Of a stretch of 61,850 nucleotides of DNA, positions 15,172 to 21,517 are shown in pieces. Within the stretch, counting starts at the first letter, position 1; each line of letters opens with the position of its first letter. The stretch is taken from assembly GCA_016720545.1 (NCBI GenBank), contig JADKKK010000019.1, positions 1-61,850 of the forward strand, written 5' to 3'. The notes under the pieces are model-generated. The model was given only the letters and a program-made list of their open reading frames with translations, searched no databases and was not told where the DNA came from. This stretch comes from Myxococcales bacterium (GTDB lineage: Bacteria > Myxococcota_A > Polyangia > Polyangiales > Polyangiaceae). Both the position numbers and the translations under genes were made by a program.

Positions 15172-15749
15172 CGCGCTCGCACTCGTCGCACTCGCACTCG
15201 CACTCGTCGCACTCGCACGCGACCGTCGAGGCCGCGCGCGCCGCGAGGCCCGAGACGCCCGACGCGAAGCGCGCCATTCGCGTCGTCACGGTCACGGTCA
15301 GCGACACGCGCACCTCGGAGAACGACACCTCGGGGCGCGCGCTGGTCGAGGAGCTCGCCGAGTTCACGTGCGTGCGCCGGGAGCTCGTGCGCGACGACCC
15401 GGAGGCTGTGCGCGAGGTGCTGCGCCGCGCCGCCGAGGACGCCGACGCCGTGGTGCTCACCGGGGGCACGGGCATCGCCCCCCGCGACACGACCTTCGAG
15501 GCCGTCACGGCGATGTTCGACCGCACCCTGGACGGCTTCGGCGAGACGTTCCGGCGCCTCTCGTGGGACGAGGTCGGGCCGCGGGCCATGCTCTCGCGCG
15601 CGACGGCGGGGGTCGTGGGCTCAATGCTCGTGTTCGCGCTGCCCGGGAGCACGAACGCCGCCCGGCTCGGGGCGCGCGCCCTCGTCGCGCCGCTGCTCGT
15701 GCACGCCGTCGCGCTGCTGCGTTCGCCGCCCGACAAGGAGTCACGCTGA
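15096..15749 (+). CDS. moaB: Molybdopterin adenylyltransferase (MoaB/MogA type)
   Basis: The recognisable domain starts near 15260 and reads Val-Thr-Val-Thr-Val-Ser-Asp-Thr-Arg, then Val-Leu-Thr-Gly-Gly-Thr-Gly-Ile-Ala-Pro-Arg-Asp, Phe-Arg-Arg-Leu-Ser-Trp-Asp-Glu-Val-Gly, Ser-Arg-Ala-Thr-Ala-Gly-Val-Val and Leu-Pro-Gly-Ser, all MoaB/MogA hallmarks. It adenylates molybdopterin before MoeA inserts molybdate. The start is unclear. GTG 15096 is the nearest in-frame candidate and would give a Leu-Ala-rich then Ser-His-rich leader, read from the same hexamers as moaE. Alternatively the domain was fused to MoaE and is now out of frame by one base. The stop overlaps the moaD ATG (TGATG). Confidence 0.82.
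   Translation: MGGLGGRALQPRGPWLALVALALALARSHSSHSHSHSSHSHATVEAARAARPETPDAKRAIRVVTVTVSDTRTSENDTSGRALVEELAEFTCVRRELVRDDPEAVREVLRRAAEDADAVVLTGGTGIAPRDTTFEAVTAMFDRTLDGFGETFRRLSWDEVGPRAMLSRATAGVVGSMLVFALPGSTNAARLGARALVAPLLVHAVALLRSPPDKESR
15141..15218 (+). repeat. CGCACT hexamer microsatellite between moaE and moaB
   Basis: An imperfect run of TCGCAC hexamers and TCG triplets, interrupted once by CGCGC at 15172-15176. In the moaE frame it codes Ser-His, in the moaB frame first Leu-Ala and after the interruption Ser-His, and in the third frame Arg-Thr. The five-base interruption is what moves the frame. Confidence 0.9.
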
Positions 15750-15997
15750 TGCGAGTGCAGGCCCTCTTCTTCGCGGTCACCCGAGACCTCGCGGGCGTAG
15801 GGGAAGCCACCGTCGAGGTGCCTGGCGACGCGCCGACCGTGGCCGACTTCGTCCACGCCGTCGAGGCGGCCTATCCGGGGCTCGCGGGCCGCATGGGGAG
15901 CGTGCGTATCGCGCGCAACGAGCGCTTCACGGCGCTCGACGTCGCGCTCGCGGAGGGCGACGTGCTCGCGCTCGTGCCACCCGTCTCCGGCGGCTGA
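15749..15997 (+). CDS. moaD: Molybdopterin synthase sulfur carrier subunit
   Basis: An 82-residue ubiquitin-like protein starting at ATG 15749, which overlaps the moaB stop. It has the MoaD layout: Val-Gln-Ala-Leu-Phe-Phe-Ala at the first strand, Val-Ala-Asp-Phe-Val as the helix start, Val-Arg-Ile-Ala-Arg-Asn-Glu, then Asp-Val-Leu-Ala-Leu-Val-Pro-Pro-Val-Ser-Gly-Gly. The C-terminal Gly-Gly is the site of thiocarboxylate formation by MoeB-type enzymes. It partners with MoaE. It is the last gene of the operon; the next gene is convergent. Confidence 0.93.
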   Translation: MRVQALFFAVTRDLAGVGEATVEVPGDAPTVADFVHAVEAAYPGLAGRMGSVRIARNERFTALDVALAEGDVLALVPPVSGG

Positions 15998-16109
15998 GGC
16001 GACCGCCACGCGGCGACGCCACGGGGACGGGTCGCGCTCGACGCGACGACGCCGCCACGCGAGAGGCTCGCGGGCGGCGTCGGTGAGATCGCGAGGACCC
16101 GCGAGACGC

Positions 16110-17111
16110 TCAGCGGGGCGTGGGGCACTCGCCGTTGGACGCGACCGAGATGCCGGACGAGGCCGCGGAGCAGGCGTTGCCGTAGGTGCGGCCGTCGCAG
16201 CCGCAGACCGGCTGGTAGAGGGCGATGCACGCCTCGGGGCGGATAGCGCAGGTGCCGGGCCGGTCGGTGCGGCCGCAATCCGCGGTGAGAGGGTACGAGC
16301 AGAACTCGCCGGCGCCGCAGGGCGACGCGCCGCGCGTGCCGCACATCTGCCCGACGGTCGACACCTTGTGGGTCTGACGGAGGTAGAGCTCGTCCGCGTT
16401 GACGAACGGGCCGCAGTCGGCCGCGTTCGGCATACACTTCGGCAGGGCCAGGCCGCCGGCCACGAGGATGCCCTCACGCGTGCCCAGGGCCGCGTGCGCC
16501 GCCGCGAGCTCGCTGCGGTCGGCCGCGACGCCGTCGAGGTCGACGCGGAGGATGTTGTGCGAGTCGCGCGAGTTCAGCGTGTACGCGGTGGTCGACGGGC
16601 ACGGCGCCTTGATGCAGCGGATGCCGTTGTCGGCCGTGCGGTAGAACGTCGCGTCGGTCACGGCGGCCTCGCCGGCGCCGGCCCAGGCCTCGATCGCGCG
16701 GAGCTTGCCGAGGCGCGTGCCGTTGAAGCTCATGGTGCGCATCGTGCCGCGCACGAGCGCCGTGCCCGACTCGAACTTCTGCAGGAAGGCCTCGCGCTCG
16801 GCCTGGTCGAGGCCGGTGGGGACGAGGTCGGTCGCGGCGACGTAGCACTCGGCGCCGTAGGTGCCGTTGCCGCAGTACGTGCGAGACTCGTTCACGCGCT
16901 TCACCCACACGCCGCCGCAGAGGGGCGACACGCAGCGGCGGAAGTCACGGTGCGTCACGACGAAGAAGCCGGTGTTGCCGTTGGCGACGAGGGCCTCCTC
17001 CGACTCGCCCGTCTCCTCTTCGAGGTCGGCGGTCGTGGTCTCGGCGGCGCAGCCCGCGAGGGCGGTGAAGGAGGCAAAAATTCCGGCGAAGGCGAAGAGG
17101 TGGGCGCGCAT
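16110..17111 (-). CDS. Lipoprotein with DUF6748-like and Kazal-type domains
   Basis: A 333-residue protein with a lipoprotein signal (lipobox Ala-Leu-Ala-Gly-Cys at about residue 21). Residues about 45-250 form a Cys-containing domain starting Phe-Phe-Val-Val-Thr-His-Arg-Asp-Phe-Arg-Arg-Cys with Leu-Cys-Gly-Gly-Val-Trp-Val, a pattern I associate with DUF6748 from Polyangia lipoproteins. The last 50 residues match a Kazal-type protease inhibitor: Tyr-Gln-Pro-Val-Cys-Gly-Cys-Asp-Gly-Arg-Thr-Tyr-Gly-Asn-Ala-Cys. Surface-exposed protease inhibition is therefore plausible. AGGAG lies 8 nt before the ATG, and a promoter candidate lies at 17138-17167. Confidence 0.82.
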   Translation of the reverse strand: MRAHLFAFAGIFASFTALAGCAAETTTADLEEETGESEEALVANGNTGFFVVTHRDFRRCVSPLCGGVWVKRVNESRTYCGNGTYGAECYVAATDLVPTGLDQAEREAFLQKFESGTALVRGTMRTMSFNGTRLGKLRAIEAWAGAGEAAVTDATFYRTADNGIRCIKAPCPSTTAYTLNSRDSHNILRVDLDGVAADRSELAAAHAALGTREGILVAGGLALPKCMPNAADCGPFVNADELYLRQTHKVSTVGQMCGTRGASPCGAGEFCSYPLTADCGRTDRPGTCAIRPEACIALYQPVCGCDGRTYGNACSAASSGISVASNGECPTPR

Positions 17112-17137
17112 GGGGACGACTCCTGTTGGGTTGCGCG

Positions 17138-17167
17138 CTTATGTACTTCAGTATCCTACTCCGTCAA
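17138..17167 (-). promoter_or_regulatory. Candidate sigma70-type promoter of the Kazal lipoprotein gene
   Basis: On the minus strand TTGACG (17162-17167) is followed after 18 bases by CATAAG (17138-17143). The interval is A/T-richer than its surroundings, and the start codon lies 27 nt further on at 17111. Confidence 0.5.
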
Positions 17168-17191
17168 CCCGATTCTCACATGCGCGCACCG

Positions 17192-17245
17192 AAAATTGAC
17201 GCATCGCGAGAACCATTCAGGTTTTCGCATGCGTTGCGTCATTTT
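17192..17245 (-). terminator. Inverted repeat overlapping the stop of the MutS-like gene
   Basis: On the minus strand AAAATGACGCA pairs with TGCGTCAATTTT across a 31-nt region, with one bulge and a terminal T-run. It covers the stop codon of the MutS-like gene and precedes the promoter of the next gene. The long loop makes it a weaker candidate than a classical hairpin. Confidence 0.4.
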
Positions 17246-19161
17246 GGTGGCGCTTCAGGGACCTCGAACTCGACCCCGAGGCCCACGACGCGCATCAACC
17301 GGAGCGCGTTCGAGCTCCGAACGACGCCCGGACGCAGCCGGTAGTCGAAGCTCATCACCTCGCCCTCGACCTGCTCCTCGAGGTGCACGTTGCGCACGTG
17401 ACCGGCGAGCTCGGCCTCGAGCTCTCCGAGCGCCAGATCGTGGGTCGACACCGCGCCCACGGCCCCGAGCGACACGAGCTCGCGCACCAGCGCGCGCGCC
17501 CCGATGAGGCGCTCGCGGGTGTTCGTGCCGTGCAAGATCTCGTCGAGCAGGAAGAACACGGCGGTCCCGCCCGCCTCGTCCGCGTGGTCCCGCTCGCCCC
17601 GCTGGCGGCGCGCGAGGTCGAGCACCACCTTGAGCTTCTTCAGCTCGGCGTAGAACCGCGAGACGCCGTCGTCGAGCGAGTCGCGCACGCGCATGCTGCT
17701 CGCCACCACGAAGCGCCCGAGCGCGAGGCGCTCGGCGCACACGGGGGCGCCGGCCCTCGCGAGCACCGCGTTCGTGCCGAGCGCGCGGAGCAGCGTCGAC
17801 TTGCCGGACATGTTCGAGCCCGTGACCACGAGGGCGGTGCCTCGCCCCTGGAGGGCCACGTCGTTGCCGACACGCTGGCCCTTGCGCAAGAGCGGGTGGG
17901 CGAGCTGCGTGGCGTCGAAGCGCGCGGCGTCGGTGAGCTCGGGGTACGTGTACGTGGGGTTCTCGAACGCGAAGGTGGCGAGGCTCGCGTAGCCCTCCAT
18001 CTCGGAGAGCGCGGCGAACCACGCGCCGGCCGCCCGCCCAACGCGCGCGCGCCAGCCCTCGAGCGCCACGGCGCAGTGCACGTCCCACAGGAGCGCGGGC
18101 GACACGAAGAGCTTGAAGAACTCGTTCTGCCGCGCGTCGACGAACGCCACGATGCGCCCGAGCCGCGCCATCTCGTGGGTGGCGCTGGCGCCCGTCGACT
18201 CGAGGTCCGACTTCAGCTTCACGAGGGCGGCGGCCTCGAACCTGTGGGCCTCGATGCGCTCGAGCATCTCGCCGTAGCGGCCGAGGGCGCTCTCTCGGGA
18301 CGACGCGACCGAGAGCGCCGCGTCGGCCCGCGCGCGGAAGGCCCGGGTCACCGCGAGGCCCGCCGCGAGGGGCACGAAGAACCACCACCACGGCACGACC
18401 TTCGCTTGGCCGAGCACCAGCGCGGCGAGCGTGAAGGCGGGGATCACGAACGCCGCCACGCGGACGGCGGGCGACGCGACCACCGCTGGCGCCGCGGCCC
18501 AGGCCGCGAACGGCGTGGGATCGGGCTTGTCGCCGTCGGAGAGGAGCGCGCCCGAGACCGCGAGCTGCTCCCGGAGATCGTGGGCGGTCGTGAGCTCGCG
18601 CACAGCCGCCTGGCGCTCCCGCGTGCGGGACGGGGGCTCCGCGTCGAGGCCGCCGGTGAGCCACGACGCGAGGAGCTCTTCGCCGCGCTTCGTCGACGTC
18701 GCGTCGATGAGCTGAAACAGCGAGCCTTTCCCGAAGATGTCGAGGTCGTCGATGAACGGGTGCTCCTCTGCGCCCACCATGAAGCGATCGCCCCGTGACG
18801 GAGAGTCTTTCCATTCGCCCGCGAGTCGCGCGAGGGCGCGCTCGAAATACGCGACCGAGGCGAGCGCTCGCTCGCGCTGCTCGTGGACGCGCGCGTGGAC
18901 GACCACGAGGGCGAAGAACCCCGCCATCGCGGCGATCGGGGCGGCCCACGCGGCAGGCGGCGCCGGCGACCACACCATGAACCCGACGCCGACGATGGCC
19001 GCGAGAAACGCCACGACCCGGAGGGTGGAGATGAGGTTCGCGCGGGCGGTGAGGCGCGCCGCGTCGGCCGCGCGCGCGGCGCGGCGCGCGCGGTAGTGCT
19101 TTTGTTCCTCCGAGGGGGTCTCGCCCTCCGGAGACGACGGGGGGCTGGGCTCACGCGTCAT
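17239..19161 (-). CDS. Membrane-anchored MutS-family ATPase
   Basis: A 640-residue protein. The N-terminal 60 residues are polar and basic, followed by two hydrophobic helices (about 48-90). A second pair of hydrophobic segments lies around 225-275. The middle is the helical clamp/lever-like region, and the C-terminal 200 residues are a MutS ATPase domain: Walker A Gly-Ser-Asn-Met-Ser-Gly-Lys-Ser-Thr, a signature region with Asp-Asp-Gly-Val-Ser-Arg-Phe, and Walker B Phe-Leu-Leu-Asp-Glu-Ile-Leu-His-Gly-Thr-Asn. The mismatch-recognition domain of canonical MutS is absent. Transmembrane MutS homologues occur in several bacterial phyla and their role is not established; membrane-associated DNA handling is inference. 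It is not next to mutL. Confidence 0.85.
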   Translation of the reverse strand: MTREPSPPSSPEGETPSEEQKHYRARRAARAADAARLTARANLISTLRVVAFLAAIVGVGFMVWSPAPPAAWAAPIAAMAGFFALVVVHARVHEQRERALASVAYFERALARLAGEWKDSPSRGDRFMVGAEEHPFIDDLDIFGKGSLFQLIDATSTKRGEELLASWLTGGLDAEPPSRTRERQAAVRELTTAHDLREQLAVSGALLSDGDKPDPTPFAAWAAAPAVVASPAVRVAAFVIPAFTLAALVLGQAKVVPWWWFFVPLAAGLAVTRAFRARADAALSVASSRESALGRYGEMLERIEAHRFEAAALVKLKSDLESTGASATHEMARLGRIVAFVDARQNEFFKLFVSPALLWDVHCAVALEGWRARVGRAAGAWFAALSEMEGYASLATFAFENPTYTYPELTDAARFDATQLAHPLLRKGQRVGNDVALQGRGTALVVTGSNMSGKSTLLRALGTNAVLARAGAPVCAERLALGRFVVASSMRVRDSLDDGVSRFYAELKKLKVVLDLARRQRGERDHADEAGGTAVFFLLDEILHGTNTRERLIGARALVRELVSLGAVGAVSTHDLALGELEAELAGHVRNVHLEEQVEGEVMSFDYRLRPGVVRSSNALRLMRVVGLGVEFEVPEAPPK

Positions 19162-19258
19162 GGAGCCCGCGAACCTATCAGGCCAAGGTCACGCCGCGCG
19201 AAGCTTCTTGCCCACGCGTGGCGGGCGGACCCCGCCGCGACCCGCCGTGATCCGCGCG

Positions 19259-20239
19259 TCACCTCGAGGGCGGGCCCTTCGAGGCGGCGCCCGTGATCTC
19301 GGCCCAGGTCGCGTCGTCGTGGACGAGCGGGGAGGTCCGCAGTCGCTCCAGAGTCCAGGGTAGCGGGAGGAGGCAGTCGAGGAGCGTGGCCTCGTCGGGG
19401 GGATAGGTGCCAGGGAGCCTGGTCACGCACGCCTCGCCTGGCGCGCGCCGTCGGATGTTCTCGGCCATGCGCGTCGCGCACCTGCGGGCCGTGGGTCGCC
19501 AGTCGGGCGAGACGCCCTCGAGCGCGCGATCGCGGCGGGCCCGGTCCGCGCCCTCGCCGTCGTCAAACGAGGAGAGCGCCGCGTCGAGCGCATCGCAGCC
19601 CCGATCGGGGTATTTCTTGACGACCTCCAGCGCGATCGCGACGTCCCACGCGCGCGTCTCGTGGTCGCTGAACGGGGGACGTCCGAAGGTCTCGACCGGG
19701 TAGCGCCCGGCGGGCCTCTCCGAGGCGCCCACCCTCGCCGCGCCGCCGACGAGCCCCAGCGAGAGCACGGCCGCCACACCGACGAGGGCGAGCCGGCCGC
19801 GATCGGCCGCGGGCGGCGACGGCGCCGGCTCAGCGCTGGACGGGGACGCTCGCCGGCCTCCCGCCACGCCCACGAGGGCCACCAGCAAGCCGAGGGTCGC
19901 CGCCAGCCCGCCGCCCCACGCTCCGACCTCCGCCGAGGCCGCCGCCGCGGCGTGCGCCGGTCGCAGCCTGTGCTCACGCGCCGCTTCGTTCTCGATCGCC
20001 GCGAGCTCGACGCCGGCGCTCCGCCGAAGCGCGACCGTCCCCGCGAGCCCCGAGCCCGCCGCGAGCGCCGCGAGCGCGAGCGCCGCGACCCCCAAGGGGT
20101 GGACGAGCCGCCGCGACGCGACGAACGCGACGGCCCCCGCGAGCGCCACGAGCACCCCAAGCGCAGCGAAGCCGGCCGCGACGGCGGAGGCGAGCCCCCC
20201 GTCACGAACCGCGGACGCGAGCCCCGACAGGTTCACCAT
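19259..20239 (-). CDS. Membrane protein of unknown function
   Basis: A 326-residue protein with four to five hydrophobic segments in the first 175 residues (near 18-40, 46-70, 108-128 and 150-168) separated by Ala/Arg-rich loops. A soluble C-terminal domain of about 150 residues has conserved-looking Cys, Trp and Pro positions (Cys-Asp-Ala-Leu, Cys-Ala-Thr-Arg-Met, Cys-Val-Thr-Arg-Leu-Pro-Gly, Asp-Cys-Leu-Leu-Pro-Leu-Pro-Trp). I recognise no family. The C-terminal domain is probably periplasmic because it has four Cys. It lies upstream of the MutS-like gene on the same strand with a gap of 97 nt. Confidence 0.6.
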   Translation of the reverse strand: MVNLSGLASAVRDGGLASAVAAGFAALGVLVALAGAVAFVASRRLVHPLGVAALALAALAAGSGLAGTVALRRSAGVELAAIENEAAREHRLRPAHAAAAASAEVGAWGGGLAATLGLLVALVGVAGGRRASPSSAEPAPSPPAADRGRLALVGVAAVLSLGLVGGAARVGASERPAGRYPVETFGRPPFSDHETRAWDVAIALEVVKKYPDRGCDALDAALSSFDDGEGADRARRDRALEGVSPDWRPTARRCATRMAENIRRRAPGEACVTRLPGTYPPDEATLLDCLLPLPWTLERLRTSPLVHDDATWAEITGAASKGPPSR

Positions 20240-20515
20240 CGAGACAGGCTATGCGCACCGCGCGCTCCGACGCGACAGCGAAGACGGCGCGTGGCCCAGG
20301 TCGACGTCAAGCTCGCTTACCTTGTGTGTCGCTTGAAGACGCTTGAGCTTCGGCAAGCAGACGCTGACCCGCTTCGGCGAAGGAACACGGAGGGCCTCAC
20401 CGTTCGAGGAGGGGTGCCAGGGAGGAGCCCTACGGCGAGGCGCGCCGCGGCGCAGGGTTCGCGGGGGAAAGACGGCCAACGGCGCAGGGCGCACGGCGCC
20501 GGACTCGCCGAGGCG

Positions 20516-20983
20516 TCAGGGCGAGGAGCAGCTCGTGCCCTGAAACTGGAACGCCCCCGCGGAGACCGTCGACCCTGTCCGCGGTCGCCTCAGGAAGTCG
20601 TCCTTGGGGGTGGTCTGGGCGTTGGGGACGTGATTTGTGATTGAGCAGTAGGCGTTCGAGGGCAGATCGAGCTTCACGGTCGGAGCGCTGTGCCAGTCGG
20701 CGAAGTTCGGATCGACGAGGACCTGCGAGAGCTCACGGACCGCGCGGTTGTTCGCGGCCGGCGAAGGCCAATCGGCCGCGAATGTCCGGGTGTGCGGCTC
20801 GCCGAAGGGTCCGAGGAAATTGGCCACCTCGGGGCTAAATTGGACCGTCGCGAAGACGTTGCCCACGGCGGACGCCGGCTGCGCGCCGCGCGCGGTGTAG
20901 ACGCGCACGCCGATCCCCGGCCCCACTCCGAAGAAGAGGTTCTCCTCGAGCGTCACCCTCTTCGCCAGGATCACCGCGCCCAC
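20516..20983 (-). pseudogene. C-terminal fragment of a secreted beta-helix-type protein
   Basis: A 155-codon frame starting at a GTG. The text has beta-strand-rich turns with Asn-Val-Phe and Asn-Leu-Phe-Phe-Gly-Val-Gly, then Pro-Lys-Asp-Asp-Phe-Leu-Arg-Arg-Pro-Arg and Ala-Gly-Ala-Phe-Gln at the end. That ending is typical of right-handed beta-helix surface proteins (Asp-Phe-x-Gly-x-Pro-Arg, Gly-Ala-Phe). There is no signal peptide. In the same frame a TAG lies about nine codons upstream of the GTG and the text before it is not coding-like, so this is most likely the 3' remnant of a longer gene. It could instead be a small cytosolic protein, but composition argues against that. Confidence 0.5.
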
Positions 20984-21109
20984 CGACGCGCTCGCGGAGG
21001 TGGGACTCTAGCACTGCCCTGCGAGAGGTCCCTCGCTGCGCGCCGACGCCCGCGGGAGGGACTCATGCTCCTTCGGCCCGTGCCCGCAGCGTCGTGAGCC
21101 GACGCCTCG

Positions 21110-21391
21110 TCACGCCGCGCGGCGCTTGCCCCGACGCTCGCCCGCGGCGGTGGCCGCGCGGGGCTCGCGGCGGTGGGCCGCGGTGGACACGGCGACGGCG
21201 AGGCCCGCCAGGGTCAGGCGGACCTCGGACCCGTGGACCGTGAGCAGCGACGCGACGTTCAGCCGGCCAAGGGCGGCGCGGAGGGCGTCGGGCTCGCCGA
21301 GGACGCGGAGCTCGAGCTCAGGCAGCGTGGCTCGGCGGCCTTGGCGGGAGAGGCGGGCGATGGCGCGGAGGAGGGAGGCTTCGAGGTGCAT
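21110..21391 (-). CDS. Small winged-helix-like protein
   Basis: A 93-residue protein. The first 65 residues have the alternation of a winged helix: a helix with Leu-Leu-Arg-Ala-Ile-Ala-Arg-Leu, Ala-Thr-Leu-Pro-Glu-Leu-Glu-Leu-Arg, a recognition-like helix with Leu-Arg-Ala-Ala-Leu-Gly-Arg-Leu, then Leu-Leu-Thr-Val and a Val-Arg-Leu-Thr-Leu strand. The C-terminal 25 residues are Arg/Ala-rich and probably bind nucleic acid. I do not know its target. An inverted repeat sits 13 nt upstream of its ATG (21404-21419), suggesting autoregulation. Confidence 0.6.
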   Translation of the reverse strand: MHLEASLLRAIARLSRQGRRATLPELELRVLGEPDALRAALGRLNVASLLTVHGSEVRLTLAGLAVAVSTAAHRREPRAATAAGERRGKRRAA

Positions 21392-21403
21392 GTACGCACC
21401 TTA

Positions 21404-21492
21404 CGTTCACCACTGAACGGACGTCCAAAATGTGGCGCCGATTTTTGCTAAAGTGCTGTTTTTAATGATTATTTCGCCCAAGTTCACCACTG
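21404..21492 (-). promoter_or_regulatory. Operator-like inverted and direct repeats upstream of the winged-helix gene
   Basis: CGTTCA-CCAC-TGAACG is a perfect 6-4-6 inverted repeat at 21404-21419. Its GTTCACCACTG core recurs as a direct repeat at 21482-21492, 77 bp away. Between them lies the most A/T-rich stretch of the region (about 21440-21472), a natural place for a promoter. No clear -35/-10 pair could be fixed. Confidence 0.5.
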
Positions 21493-21517
21493 CTCCCGTG
21501 CGCAGCACGGAACGCGC

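Noticed and set aside
14601..16086. Very long open frames on both strands across moaE, moaB and moaD
   Set aside because: They are consequences of GC-rich codon bias; only the frames carrying MoaE, MoaB and MoaD motifs are coding. The 14704 frame beyond 15171 is Arg/Thr/Pro-rich nonsense.
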